64,000 bases of DNA from Pseudogymnoascus destructans (GCF_001641265.1 NW_020167526.1:124001-188000), one strand, 5' to 3'; shown: positions 1 through 12,285, numbered from the stretch's first letter. The notes: generated from the letters alone by a model not told the origin. Numbers and translations: made by a program.

Positions 1-829
1 ATCCCCATTCTAGAGTTATAGGCATATGTTCCCCAACCTGAGCAGTGCCTTGTTGGTGTTCTGTTGAGGTGAGATCGCAAGTATGGGAAGTTGGCGCATG
101 ATTATAGAGCCTTCCTGTTTGCGACATGGTCATTGCTGCTGGATCCACCGCTGGCGATTCCGGGGCTAAAATGGAATCAGCAATTTGACATCTGAGACTT
201 AGGATAAGGGTGTAAGTTACTTACAGAGATTCCTCGCGATTTGGTCCGTTGCAAAATATTGCATACGGTTTGGCTCCTCTGACAGATGGTTTGATATGGT
301 TGGATCACTACTACCTGGAGACGTCGAAAGGCCTGAATTCGCAGTACCATTGCCGGAGGAGCAACTAGGGGAAGGATGACCGGACACCAAGTTCTCAATG
401 TTTATTTCCGAGGTATAGAAAGGCTCGTGGCCCCGATTATCGTCATCAACTTCTGGCAGCTTGTGGGATATATTAAAGCAATCAGCAAAGTGCTCGAACC
501 AATCCGAATATCGTTTTGACTCGCAACATTCGATTCCTTTTCAATATGCCCGGCAGCCTCTAGTATCATTTGCAGCCCAGATGTCTCATCAGTATTTGAT
601 CCAAGCTTGGTGCCGCTGCAGATGCCGCTCATCTTATGTTTATCCGATGTTGCCACGCCATTATCTTGAACTTTGGGTATAGTTCCAGCGGATGAACTGC
701 ACCTTCTTTTCTTGGTACCTAAGCCGGCTTTATCGCTTGAATTTATTGACCAAGGCCTTTTCTTCTTGGTCTGTAGGTTCCTGGGTTGAGTTTCAATGAA
801 AATGCAGCGACTATTTCGGAGTCCTAGAT
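1..829 (-). CDS. Unknown protein, C-terminal part off the left edge; possible frameshift
   Basis: Reading leftwards, an open frame begins after a likely 3' splice site near 829 (branch-like CTGAC, then ATCTAG). It encodes a basic, NLS-like stretch (KKKRPW, then TKKRRC) followed by a Ser/Asp-rich region. A second open frame, one base out, starts near 530 and reads CCESKRYSDWFEHFADCF, then an acidic and Ser/Pro-rich tail. That tail is spliced across a good intron at 166..224 (GTAAGT donor, TTTTAG acceptor) and stays open to base 1. The two frames fit one protein if a base is missing near 525-540, or if an unrecognised intron lies there. I recognise no family. The NLS and low-complexity character suggest a nuclear or regulatory protein, but that is only inference. 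Confidence 0.4.
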
Positions 830-1127
830 TAAAATGTCAGCAATGTGCTAGAACAGTAAAACTGTTAGGGGGGGGGGTCAGATCACCCATGGTCAGGTCA
901 CCTACGTTCAGATAATCGTCGTAACCAATAGCGGCATCCACCCTCTTTCAAGCGCTTCGAGATTTGGGTGATCTCGACCTTTCGCTTCGCTCAAGCGAAA
1001 GGTTGGCTAGGACGATTAGTGCTTCACTTCAGCCTTGTTCATTTTAGTCAAGCTCACTTTAGGAACCTTTATAGCGTTTTTATTGTTGTGACGTATCGTT
1101 CATTAACTCCATAGATGAGAAGATAAA
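830..1127. other. Upstream region of the HET gene with an inverted copy of HET coding sequence and a hairpin
   Basis: There is no gene here. A run of nine or more G lies near 868. Bases 934..972 match the reverse complement of 1219..1265 inside the HET gene, apart from an 8-base gap. Just downstream, 977..987 and 993..1003 form an 11-bp perfect inverted repeat with a 5-base loop. Confidence 0.6.
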
Positions 1128-3391
1128 ATGTCCGACATTGACGACCAGTTAAGCACGCTGTGCGAAGTGTGCCTGAAGGTTTTCAGCCTCAACCCAGACA
1201 ACGATACCGAATACTCTCATCACCCAAATCTCGAAGCGCTTCGGCAAGCGAAAGAGGGTGGATGCTCGCTATGCAACGTTATTTGGGATAGTATTCAGGA
1301 TCATCATGAGGGTGAAATAGTTTGGCGCAGGAGAAAGATCTTCGACCAACCTCCGGTAATGTTGCAGTTCTATAGCAAAAACCACGAGAAGGAGGAGGAC
1401 TGGAGAGTAGACCTTGGGATAGGACCGCTTAAAGAATGTAGCTATGAAACTGTTCATACTAAAAATTGTACTGATTGTGTCAAGATGACAATTCCGATGG
1501 CGACGAGCCATGCAGCAGAAAGCATACTCCAGGAACAAAGACTGATTCGCCAGAAACATGGCGTCTCATTAATCATTGGTTACACGACTGCATCAGCAAT
1601 CATACCGGATGCACCATGTCTAAAAGAGATTCAAACAGTAGTCGTAACAACTTACCTGACCGAATCATTGACGTTGGAAAGCCCGGTGACGCTACTGTAC
1701 GGCTGCGTTGTGCCGTCGATATGAATCCCGAGGAGCGTACTTCCCGCTATCTCACACTCAGCCATCGATGGCCGAAGGGTCAGTTGATCAGCCTCACGGA
1801 CAAAACCTTGGCTTCCTTCAAACGTGGAATACCTATTTCTGATCTGCCAAAGACCTTTCAGGATGCAGCCCAAGCAACTCGACAGCTGAAAGAAAGGTTC
1901 CTGTGGATCGACTCCCTTTGCATCATGCAAGACTCAGTGTCGGACTGGAGAGAGCAAGCCGCAAAGATGGGGAGCATCTATATGTATGGTCTATGTAACT
2001 TGGCAGCAACTGCAGCCTCTGACTCGACCGGCGGTTTATTCTTCGACCGCAATGTGGCGGCTATCCATCATCTACGAGTTCGCTGTAACTGGACGTTTCT
2101 AGGTCCAATCGGACGGTATCCACATACTTCTGGTGGACTTTTTCGTGTCGATGACTTCCTTTTGCTGAATAAAATGGTTGAACATACAGAACTCAACACT
2201 AGAGCCTGGGTGTTTCAGGAGCGACTACTCTCCCCACGAATCGTTCACTTTGCACAGAATCAGTTGGTATGGGAGTGTAGGAATGGTCGAGCCTGCGAAA
2301 TGTATCCAGATGGCGCTCCTAATGGACCCGGAAGCATAGCTAAATGGTCGCATTTTTGGCCTATAAAAACCTTTGCTCAGGAGCTTACGACTAAGGGCGC
2401 AAAGACCCATCGCGACTGGAGACTTATCGTGCAACGATATTCCGGGTTGGATCTAACTAAGAGGAAGGATGTACTCGTTGCTCTCTCTGGTCTTGCAAAA
2501 CTTATGCAAAACGCCATGGGTGATGAGTATCTTGCTGGATTGTGGGAGACAACAATAGCACACGACTTACTTTGGGAGCGCACAGGCCGTATTGCGCACA
2601 GGCAAGGTGATGCAACGGATATTGGAAAGTCATTTGCACCTACATGGAGCTGGGCATTCCTAGATTATCAGGTGGCTTGGGATAATTTTCAAGAATGGGC
2701 CACAGAGATTCACATGACACTACTTCGATCCGATTTTCTTCCCATTCCTGCCCAAACCTTCATCCAAGAGCCCACCCCAAGGAATGGGCGGGATCCATTA
2801 ACTGGGATATTTCGAAATGGTTCGGCCGCCTCTAACCACGGAGGAGGCGAAAGTAACAGCGGTATAGGTGCAGCAAGCGACTCGACTCGGAAACTTTATC
2901 TCAAGGGAAGAATTTTCAAGGTCCCATGCAGTAAAAACAAACGATATGTTCCAATGCCTAGCACGAATCCCGAAAACAAAGTTATAGAAGTTGTCATATC
3001 TGGCCATACTTATCCTGCGTGGGTCATTTATGACAATCCTCAAGAACAAGATGTATTCTTTATCTACCGAGACACCTTTCCCGCCTCGTATGGGGAATTT
3101 CAGTTCATGCCTGTGGCATACTGCCCGATCGAAGCATACGGCTACCGCTGGTATGGCCTTATTCTCAAAGCTGGAGAAGATCTGCCAGACCATTACCGGA
3201 GAACTGGACGGCTAGAAATTTTAATGTCACCAGATCAGTTGGCTGAGGCGTTACGAAGCGGGGACCGTGGCGGCCAGCTTGAGTCGTTTGACTCAGATTT
3301 GCAGTGGCTTATCACTCTTCAAGGTGTGAAGGCTTTTGATAATCTAGATATGGCAAGACACGGCTATGAGTGTGAGATAACTCTGGTTTAG
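1128..3391 (+). CDS. HET-domain (heterokaryon incompatibility) protein
   Basis: Predicted 738-residue protein from two exons, 1128..1437 and 1485..3391. The 47-nt intron (donor GTAGCT, branch TACTGAT, acceptor CAAG) is inferred because it joins two frames in phase; its donor and acceptor are weak. The N-terminal part has the CxxC...GCxLC pattern common in large fungal HET proteins. The HET domain follows with its usual signatures: YLTLSHRW at about 192-199, LPKTFQDA, then LWIDSLCIMQDS at 243-254, and later RAWVFQERLLSPR. HET domains mediate nonself recognition and cell death when incompatible hyphae fuse. The partner of this one is unknown. It stands alone, without a visible NLR or patatin neighbour. 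A frameshift at 1470-1485 is the alternative to the intron. Confidence 0.88.
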
Positions 3392-4430
3392 TAAATTTTT
3401 AACAGATTTTAATCAGAATAACTATTCTTATGTTTAAAAGCACGTTTCGAGTGAACTTGCTCTGGATTTCTGCGAGTCTTCAACCACCTTCAGCTCACTG
3501 CATTTCCACAGCAATCCTTCCATAAAAAATGAAGCACTAAAAAGAACAAACCGAAGCACGAGATTCAAAACCTGGCAAGGGACCAGACATGTGCTTCCAC
3601 AGGTACGAAGTTCTGTGAAAGCAGAGATAGTTAGCTCTGAGGTATGAGCGCGAGGGGAGCATTCAGGAGCTATTGCTTACCTCGGGGAGCGATTCAAAGC
3701 TGGCACCCACGAACGGGGGAAATTTGCGACAGCGCAAAATTCAGTGGAAGAATTCAATAGATGAGAAGTTCTTCCACCCGCGATATAGTTCCAGATGGGG
3801 GGGGGGGGACTTTCGGCGGCGAGGCAGGGTGGGGGGACAATTCCTTGGCTGAGGAGACGGCCTGGAGAATAACTAGGTTTTTAGAAATGGTGAAGGTGTG
3901 GACACTTAGAAGCAACAGCTCATTGAATTCCAGGAGCTCCAGGGACAGTATCTTCAACGGCAATTCCTTTCAACTTTGGCTCAATATCTAGCCTGTGATT
4001 TCGAGAGAGCAGGTCAAAGATATGAGCGCCCAAGTCGTGGGCAAGTCAAAGCAGAGTTCCGTGACGGTGCACTCATGTCTTGAGGGTGCTACTCGAGGCT
4101 TTGAAATGCACGCTCGAGGATATCCACGCTGATTTTGAAGTCAGCGCTGAGTTTGTGTCGATATCGTCAAGTCCTTCTTCTTGGCGCGTCCGCCGTACTT
4201 CTCTTTCGCTTCCAGACTTTGCGTGGCCTATGAAAATGATTAGTTTAAATCAAATACTCCATCTTTCTTTAACTTACTTCTTCTTTCGTACGCGTCTTGT
4301 TGGCATGGAGTGAGGTTGACGCTAGAGTGGAAATATGAGAAGTGGCTATTGAGGAAGGACCGAGATATTGCGACCGCGCGCAAATCGTGCGGTGTGTTTG
4401 GTGACCGGACCTTCGGGCTTTTGCGCAACG
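3392..4430 (-). pseudogene. Decayed coding sequence with two visible introns, family not recognised
   Basis: No long frame survives, but two good intron-like signals lie on the minus strand. One is 4228..4277 (GTAAGT, CTAAT branch, ATAG). The other is 3613..3680 (GTAAGC, GCTAAC branch, CACAG). Joining across 3613..3680 gives a short plausible C terminus (SFESLPE + NFVPVEAHVWSLARF, stop). A protein-like stretch HDLGAHIFDLLSRNHRLDIE lies upstream around 4000 in a different frame. Stops and frame changes separate these pieces. It may be one dead gene or parts of two. No domain can be named. Confidence 0.3.
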
Positions 4431-4832
4431 GGTAGGAAAACTCGACAGTAGACTACAGTATATAGAATAATGAATTGAATTGATTACTCCACTATCTACT
4501 GGGCCTACGTACTGTATTTGTAGGGCATCGGGGGAAGCCCGAATACTCTCCAGAATAGGGGTTCGGGTATTGGGTTCGGGTGTGGCTGTGAATCACCTCG
4601 AGTCATGCGACATTCAATGATAGGTGCGCGTTTTCCAAATCGTCGCCCACATTACCACTCGGCCACATCAACAGCTTCACTTCAGGTCAAAGTTCCACAT
4701 CCGTAAGTCATTCATTTATTGTCTATTTCTTATTTCACTTATATCTGTTCATCTTGCGCCCGAGGGCCGTCATACCCAGCAATTTTCGTTCTGTTTGGCT
4801 TCTAGTCCCGTATTTTCGTCGATTGAGCAAAG

Positions 4833-5560
4833 ATGCCACGTGCATATGGGCCTAAAAAGGGCAAGAATCGTTTCACGCCTTTGAAACCACTTCTCAAGGA
4901 TGCTATAATTGATGTAAGTTATTTTATATCTATCTATGCTTGTATCTCATGTTTTTCCAGCCAAGTCTCCCAAAATCCGTGACTGTTCTTAGTCAGGATG
5001 CGTCTGCTTCGGTCCAAGTCATGTCGGAAAAAAGCATATTCGAAGATGATGATCTCCAATCCAACAATGAGGACCCTAATGATACCCTCATCGAAGATAC
5101 CGGGTTTGTCTCGAGATATGAACTTCGGAGCTGTGCCCAAACGATTGACAGCTCGTCCCAAAAACCAAGGACGACAAAAAAGATGCGTGCTGCTGCAGCA
5201 AAAGAAGCCAACGCCACCAACTTTGAATGTGAGGGCAGAAGATCTGCTGGAGATGTCCATCCTGGGAAGCTCGATCGGGTAATTGCGAAGGAGATTGATC
5301 ACTATAAGCTTCCAAACGCCGAAGATATCGAAGGATATTGGAAGGAGCGAACAGACATGATCAACAGGGAGGCAAGATTCGTTTTCTTGTTGCATTTTTG
5401 ACACGACCTTCCTGGGCTGAAGGAAGATGTCCTGGACAAAGTGCTCCCAAATGTGCCACCATATGCGAGGGCATACGAAAGCCTCCGGCAGCTCATGATG
5501 GACAAGATGAAGGGATGGCGTTCTAGGACGAAAGAACAACTCAAGGCAAGTGATAATTGA
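4833..5560 (+). CDS. Unknown basic/acidic small protein; in-frame TGA or GC-AG intron
   Basis: The first exon 4833..4913 (MPRAYGPKKGKNRF...) joins 4961.. across a clear 47-nt intron (GTAAGT, TTCCAG). The frame meets TGA at 5399-5401 (173 residues) but continues open in the same frame to TGA 5558-5560 with convincing sequence (DVLDKVLPNVPPYARAYESL). Two readings are possible. A 51-nt phase-0 GC-AG intron at 5372..5422 would remove the stop and give about 209 residues; this is my preference because the removed peptide is unlike the rest of the protein. Otherwise the TGA is a nonsense mutation. The protein is hydrophilic with an acidic middle and helical C-terminal part. No family recognised. 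Confidence 0.5.
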
Positions 5561-6254
5561 GGCAATTCGGGCTGGCATTTGCATGGACGATGGCTATATT
5601 ATTGAAGCTATATAGAATATAAGATTGTTCCTGATGCCTTCTTTTCCTTTGCTTCCCTGTGTCCCGTGCTCCTTCGCCGTAATCATCTTGGTGATGCTGC
5701 CGCTAGCTGCCATATGTTCCACCGCTCCCATCGCCACAATCAAAATGATCACGGCGGCCTTTGCCCCGGCTTCCCTACTCCCAAAGCCTCTTCCCAGATT
5801 TTTGGGTAAGAAGGATCGAAAACGGTGAGTCAATTTTACTATTCTACTACGGCTTCTTTTCTATTTAACTGGTGCTTGGCGTCGACCGTTTGGGAGGAAT
5901 CACCGTTGGCATGAGAAACGGGTGGTGCCACCGGAGCACGCACCAAAAACCGTGGGAACACCAGCCAATTTTGGTGACGGTCCCCGTTACCGTCGTGCTA
6001 CCCCTATTAATAAGTGGAGTATTTTCGGGTCAGCCGAGCCCACCCCTGATGGTCAGCTCACCTGTGAAATAAATCACTGGACCTCGGGACACCTGTGTCC
6101 GCCCCTACTAAATTATTCATAGCGCATCGGGTCCTGCCCCCCGTACCGCGCCGCGGTCAAAACGTGGTTGGCATTTTGACGGGGAGTATTATATGAACAA
6201 TGGCGGCCCCCGGCCTCTCTGTATGGCATCGCAATTGACAAAAATTGCACCACG
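5561..6254. other. Intergenic region, promoter side of the CFEM receptor
   Basis: I see no supported gene. Short open stretches at 5594-5833 exist on both strands, but no start, splice or family evidence favours any of them. Confidence 0.4.
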
Positions 6255-8022
6255 ATGCGCGTTCTTGGTTTTCTGGCACCTGTTGTGGCCGCCCTGGTCG
6301 CGTGTGTTCTCGCACAGACTGATCCGCTGGGAGTCCTTGCTCAGATCCCTACATGCACTGCAAGTTCACGCCTATATCTGTGCCTTGAATTTTGTATTTA
6401 CATTCTCTGTAGCAAGAATGCGGCGTCAAAGTGCTAGTACCAGCGAATTGTCCATTTACGGACCTGGCGAACTGTCTCTGCACGAATACCACTTTACAGT
6501 CGACATTTGCTCTCTGCGTAGCTGGATCATGCGGTCTCGCCGACCAAGCCAGTATGAGCCCTTGCCCAAGCCCCGTCGTCGAGCTTCGAATCCTAACATT
6601 GACAGAATCTTCAACCCTCATGCAGACGCAGATTTGCAATGGTACCCCGAAAGAATCACGAAGCGCCGAGGTTATACGAGATGTGATCATCATCTCCGCC
6701 TTCACCTTCGTGATAATCGGACTGCGGTTCTACTCGCGGGCTCTCGTAGCGAGCCAGTTGTGGTGGGATGACTGGACCATCGCATTCGCAGGCGTGAGTT
6801 TTTCCCGCCCAGCGTCGCCTTGGTAATGTAGTACAGCCATTGACAAGCCCAAACAGATCATAATGATTCCCATGACAATCATCCCGATATTCAGTAAGAC
6901 CCTCTCGTCCATACGACCCCATACCAAGACCCTAACACATCCCAGACGCCACCCGCGGCTTCGGCGAGCACTTCTGGGACGTCCCTCCCCAAAACCTCGA
7001 GCTCCTCGAAAAGGTACTTCTCCCTCGAGCAGGCATTCCTCTTTTCACCAACACATGCTTACTTAAGGCTGGCACAGCTCTACTACATCTCCCAAATCCT
7101 CTACTCCTTCGTCCAAGTCCTCGCCAAATTCTCCATCCTCTTCCTCTTCCTGCGCGTCTTGCCGACCCAAAAATTCCGCCTCGTCGTCAAAATCTCCATC
7201 GCCTGGATGATCTGCCACACCCTCGCCTTCGGGCTCGCCGTCACCCTGCAATGCGTGCCCGTGGAGTCGGTGTGGGATCACTCGATAAAGGGGAAGTGCA
7301 CGAACTCGCAGGCGTTTGTGTATGCGGCGGCGGGGTTTAGTATTTTTGAGGACTTTGTGATTATGTTGTTGCCGATTTGGGAGTTGAAGGGTTTGCGTCT
7401 AAGTACGAAGAAGAAGTTTGCGTTGATGTTTTTGTTTGCGTTGGGGTCTTTGTATGTCCATCTACCCCTCTCCTATTGTTGCGATTTTGCTAATATTGGA
7501 ACCGTAGCGCCTGCATCACCAGCATGATCCGCCTCAAATACCTCGTCGCCTACGGAACCTCCATCGACGTAACATGTACGCCCCCCCCTCCCCCCCACAC
7601 CAGCAAACCATCCGAGAAAACTAACCCATCAACCAGATGGCGCCGTCGATGTTGTTCTGTGGAGTGTGCTTGAAGATTATGTCGCCGTAACCTGCGCCTC
7701 CCTAATGTGTCTCCGCCCCCTCATCGTGCGCTGCTTCCCCTCCCTCTTCCTCACCAGCAACGCTGAGAGCAAGAACACCCAGAGCGACTGGGGACAAGCG
7801 CGGAACTCAAAGCTGGCGAGTAAGCTGGGCGTGGCGAGTAATAAGGGGTATGAGCTTAATAGCGACGATGGGGATGCGAAGGGGGTAGGGGGGATTAGGG
7901 TGCAGAAGGCGTGGGCGACGAAGACGAGTCATGTGGGGGACGCGGAGGACGAGTCAGAAGGGAGTTATAGGATCGAGAGGCCGAGGGGGAGTGAGAAGGC
8001 GTGGGATGTGAGGAGGAGTTGA
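6255..8022 (+). CDS. CFEM-domain, PTH11/rhodopsin-like seven-TM receptor
   Basis: Spliced from eight exons: 6255..6359, 6413..6551, 6606..6793, 6857..6893, 6946..7013, 7078..7451, 7508..7575, 7637..8022. These give 454 residues with all phases consistent. Residues 1-20 form a signal peptide. The CFEM domain follows, with regularly spaced cysteines (IPTC, ECGVKV, NCPFTDLANCLC, CVAGSCG). Then come seven hydrophobic helices typical of the fungal rhodopsin-domain/PTH11-like family (DDWTIAFAG, QILYSFVQVLAKFSILF, DFVIMLLPIWELKGL) and a charged cytoplasmic tail. PTH11 itself is needed for surface sensing before infection in a plant pathogen, and CFEM domains bind extracellular ligands such as haem. 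The ligand here is unknown. The first intron (6360..6412) has an unusual GC donor; the others are GT-AG, 48-73 nt. Confidence 0.9.
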
Positions 8023-8896
8023 GGGGGGAGGGACTCACGGTGTTTCATGTTTATAGATTTTCCCCATGTTTGAACGCCATTCTTACTTCATGTTCACATA
8101 TATACCTCTTATTTCTAGTTAATACTATGTATATACACTCTTTTATTAACTCTGTGGATCTCCTAGTTAATGCTCATAACTCCATCCCCTCATAGAGTAA
8201 GCGTAATACGTAGCAGCAGTCAACTTCTTCACGGTTGCCAATGCCTTATTTTCAAAGCAGCTAATGACGCGCCGTAGAATGTAGAAGCCCTAGTGAAATA
8301 AGGATTGTTGGGTTACTACATATGGGAAAGGGGCCAGCTTGTCGCGGTGCATGTAGATAGAGACCAGCCCCCAACGCCTGTCTCTAAGCCGCCCCTCCAT
8401 ATCCCGAACATGGAGCCATATTTCCCACTCAACACCCATGGATACCCACCGGAAAAGCTTATGGGAAGATAATACATATACATAAATATTTCGATTCCCC
8501 CCGATACAGATAGACAACAGTCACACGCTGAAAAATACGTTTGGTCTAGGTCTTGATACATACCCCCCTTCTTCCCGCATATGCACACCGCACCACACGC
8601 CGTTATCAGCGTGGGCACTACCACTTTAAGCCTGTCTGCCTGCCTGACTGTATGTATATCTGTCCGCGCGCATACACACGCCCACCCTATCCATCCATCC
8701 AACCACCTCCCCGGCACCACGTATGGATCGACCAAAAAAAATAGTAACAATGTGCAGCGAAAACATACGCCCTCCCTGCCCATCCACAATGGCGGTAAAA
8801 ACGGGATAACGCCTGGCACCCCTCGGGTTAAAAAATACTAATGCAACATCCACCCCACATCCCCAATCTCTTTTCCAACCTCCACTCCCACCCCCC
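8023..8896. other. Convergent 3' region between receptor and GH76 gene
   Basis: No gene is supported. The DNA is rich in CA/CC short repeats. Open frames on the minus strand (8316-8819) have repetitive composition and no recognisable domain. Confidence 0.4.
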
Positions 8897-10478
8897 CTAA
8901 TCAATAGTCATAAACCCAAACATACCCACCACCAACCCCACAACCACCACCGTCAAGATCCCCGCCCCACCTTCCCCCCCGTCGTCGCCGGCGTCATCTT
9001 CGAGTAATCCACCACATCATTCCCCGCATTCGGATTCCCCATGCTCGTCCCCCCCGTCGCATTCGACACAATACTCCTTGCCTTCTTAATCAGCATACTC
9101 TGAATCACCTCTAGCGCCGCCATCTGCTGCCCGACACCGTGCGTCCCATCCCACGCCGCCTTCTTGCTCCAGGACAAGCCGCAGACGCGACCGGTCGGGG
9201 CGCCGGAACACTGGAGTGCTGCGGCGGCGGCGGAGGTGCGGAGGGGCTTCATGACGGTGTCGTAGATGAAGGGGGCGATCTTTGTGGAGGCGGCCATCCA
9301 GCGAGTGAGGAAGGCTTTTTGGGCGTACATGTCGACGGAGCAGGAGAGGTCGGTTTCGCAGGCAAGTTCGAAGGCGATGCCGTTGGGGAAGAATACTTCG
9401 ATTGTGCGGGCGAGGAGCTTCTCGACGCGGTCTTTCCAGATGGCGCTGCCGTCGGTCTAAAGGGGGGTTAGTGTTTGGTAAACAGGCAGGGATTTGGTGG
9501 GGGGGAGAATGGAGATGGGAGACGAACGTAGTTGTACATGGTGGCGGCGCCGTGGAGGAAGATGCCTGCGTTGTAGGAGAAAGGCACTCTGTTAATCTCG
9601 GTACAGTTATCCTTCTGATCTCCACCATCATAGATGTTATAGTCCTTGTCGAGGAATCCCACGCTGCTCATCCACTCCCAAGTCTCGGTCGCGTACTTGG
9701 CATACGTCGCGTTGTTGGTGTAAAGCGCAAGGCGCGCGCCAATGTTGAAGAAGCAGCCGTTGGAGATGGAGTTCTTGTAGCTGTACCCGTTGAGGTAGCT
9801 GTAGGCTTGCCAGTGCAGACCGCCGCCGCAGGTTTTCGGGTCGAGACGCTCGGCCTGCGTGTGGAAGACGGCTTGGGCGAGGGCGAGCCATTGCGGCTCG
9901 TCCGCGGCAGGGTTCTCAAAGTTGAACTCAGCGGCTGTCATGGCGGACATGCCCCAGAATCCTGTGGTGGGATTGTTAGCTCTGTGGTCGCAATGATTGT
10001 TAGGTGGGTGGAGTGGGATGTACCTTGATCATCGTTACCCATACCAAGGGACTGGTTCTGGGGGAGGTAGTCGAAGTGGTCACCGGACTGGTGAATCAAC
10101 GCCTGCTTGATCACAGCGTTGTATGAGTCGTCGCCGGTGTAGTACCAGTAATCGAGGAGGGAGCCGAACATGGCGCCGGCCTCCCACCAGAAGTAACCCG
10201 CGTTGAGGACCAACGGCGTCGGGGGTGGCCCGGGAAGCAATCCCGGCGTCTGTCCTGACAGATTCCCCTTGTATTCCAACATCATGTCGTAGACAATCGT
10301 CGACGCGGCATTTCTGATGGACTCTAGAAAAAGAGACACAGAGTCAGCGGGGGGAAGAGACATGCGATCAGGACGAGGGCGACGAACGATCATCATCGAT
10401 GTTGAGTTCGATGGCACTGGCGACTCTGGCGCCTCCGAGGAGGAGCCATGCCGAGGAAACGAGTGTGGTGAGAAGCAT
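8897..10478 (-). CDS. GH76 mannan endo-1,6-alpha-mannosidase (DFG5/DCW1 type), GPI-anchor frame shifted
   Basis: Four exons on the minus strand: 10388..10478, 10024..10323, 9528..9961 and 9456 down to the stop. They give 442 residues to TGA at 8953. The start is supported by a signal peptide (MLLTTLVSSAWLLLGGARVASA). Family signatures are NAGYFWWEAGAMFGSLLDYW, GNDDQGFWGMSAMTAAE, CGGGLHWQ and the C-terminal Cys-rich part. DFG5/DCW1 proteins are GPI-anchored plasma-membrane enzymes that cross-link glycoproteins into the cell wall. In the frame as given the protein ends GGKVGRGS, without an anchor signal. One more G in the G7 run at about 8972-8978 would restore an ideal hydrophobic tail (GILTVVVVGLVVGMFGFM) ending at TAG 8897-8899. 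So either a sequencing error or a real loss of anchoring. Confidence 0.88.
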
Positions 10479-11025
10479 AACGAGAACGAGAACGAGAACG
10501 AGAACGGCGGGGTGAGGCTCAAGCGCACCTCATCGGCGCAGGGTCGGGATTGGGGAGGTTTCTGGTCGTCGGGCAAGATGGCGGTGCGAGTGGCGGAAGC
10601 GCGGCTATGGCAGATTTGAGGTGGGTTGGCTCGAGGGTGACGAAGCGGTGTTGCTGACTGTCAGCAGCGCAACGAGCGGAAGTGTGAAGTGAGGGCCGTT
10701 TAGGCGCGGAGAGATTATATAGTGTGGACGTTGACTAGCAAAAGCAGGAGAGGTTTGATTGATGATGATGGTGGTTACTTGTGTGGACGGGAGAGGAGGA
10801 TTCATATGAGGATTCATATGGGGACATGATCTGTTGAGGCTGTGACTGTGCTGTGAACAGTGGACGAAGTATCTTGTAGTAGTGGGTAGTATGGAGAGGT
10901 ACATGCGGCTAGGGAAGTGAGAAGCGGGTACTCATGGCCGGGTGGGCGCAGGTGGAAAATGCTTAGCACCGAGCCGAGGACAGAAGGGGGAATTTTTATT
11001 TGTGGGTGACAACCAAATTAGAGTA
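10479..11025. other. Promoter region of the GH76 gene with a GAGAAC microsatellite
   Basis: A hexanucleotide repeat (GAGAAC, about four units) lies at 10481..10504, directly upstream of the GH76 start. Two adjacent 10-bp copies of ATTCATATGA/G follow near 10800. No gene seen. Confidence 0.45.
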
Positions 11026-12276
11026 CAGTAGGCCACTTCAGCACCGTAATTTGAGTGTAGCAGCGTAGCAGCTTTAGCCTAGATAGGAAATGATGTAACT
11101 ATAATCCTTACGCCCCCCTGTTGCCACTATCTCCTAATGTAGTCGAAGACGAAAGCGGAAACAGCGCACCAAAGACCCCCCTCACCCTCTCATAAAGATG
11201 CCATCTACGTGCGGATGTGAGTCAAATACTACATCTATTACAACAGACGCGTCAGAGTACAGATGGATGGAAAGGGATATAATAGATATACCTGTATATA
11301 GTTTATAATGATAAATACTCTTCTATTAATGGTGGAGGCACTACAAACCGTGATCCAGATGCTGATGTATGACGGAAGCATATAAAGCAATTTGATAATA
11401 GAACCACAACAGGATAGTAAACCCCAACTGGCTGATATCCTGAACGGGGCGCCTTTCTAAATGCTGTATATGTCCATAGAACCTGCACTCCTCTAAACGC
11501 CCGTTCTAACAATCCGGACCGAAGAGAGGGCTCTATTCCAAGCCTTCCTTCCATCTAAAAGTCTACCCTATGGGTGCGCCTACAGGCAAGCCATACCATA
11601 ACCTGCTAGGTATGTAGGATCGCCATAGATATATAACAGATCATGGTCTTGCATAACCTAGGTGGTTATTAGTATTGTAATATGATAATAGAATACTCTT
11701 ACCTCTCGTATATGCGTCATCCATGGCGCTAACTGTACTCTACCGCTCCATGGCACGTTATAGAGCTGAAAGAGTATAGTAAGTTGCCGGATCTCACTCA
11801 GCAAGAACCTATTTACATAGTTAATTAGTTATTATAAATGAAAAGGGGCAAAGAAGAGTGCTTACCATAGTAGTTGCCATGCTTAGACATCGTCCAAACC
11901 CTCAAATGAGATGCGCCGGCGTTGCTGAATATGACGGCGATGATGATACTGACGACGGCGAGCCCATATTTGGTGCTCTTCTTCTTCGTCCTCTACTATA
12001 CTTGCGAGGATGACAAGAAAACCCGACAACGATATCATCCTCGTTCTCTGTCTCCGGCTTCGGCCTCGGGCTTGGCTCTGGCTTCCTAGCATTATAATTA
12101 TCACTTTTATAGGTGGAATCACAGGCGGATCACCATATCTACCTATATACGACGACATCTCCGGCTTCAAATTATCGTATATTACGCTATATACGGCAGC
12201 TAACTACTCTAGGCTAAAGCTACACCACATCGCAGCTGCTACGCTCGCGAGTGTAGCAGCTGCTGAAGTGGCCTAG
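11026..12276. mobile_element. Non-autonomous DNA transposon or MITE-like element with degenerate terminal inverted repeats
   Basis: The left end (11026..) reads CAGTAGGCCACTTCAGCA. The right end, reverse complemented from 12276, reads CTAGGCCACTTCAGCA. Both then share GTGTAGC/GTAGCAGC and AGCTTTAGCCTAGA blocks over about 70 bp. TA flanks both ends, as expected of Tc1/mariner/pogo elements. The interior (about 1.25 kb) is AT-rich with no transposase. Short frames at 11883-12276 are repeats of Arg/Glu or hydrophobic codons with no domain. Confidence 0.6.
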
Positions 12277-12285
12277 TACAGACAG

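Noticed and set aside
4934..5584. Minus-strand 216-codon frame over the gene at 4833-5560
   Set aside because: The plus strand has a good start and intron and more protein-like composition; the minus frame has no start context or domain.
8316..8819. A 167-codon minus-strand frame in the 3' region of the receptor gene
   Set aside because: No recognisable domain, odd composition, and it lies in the convergent 3' region between two well supported genes.
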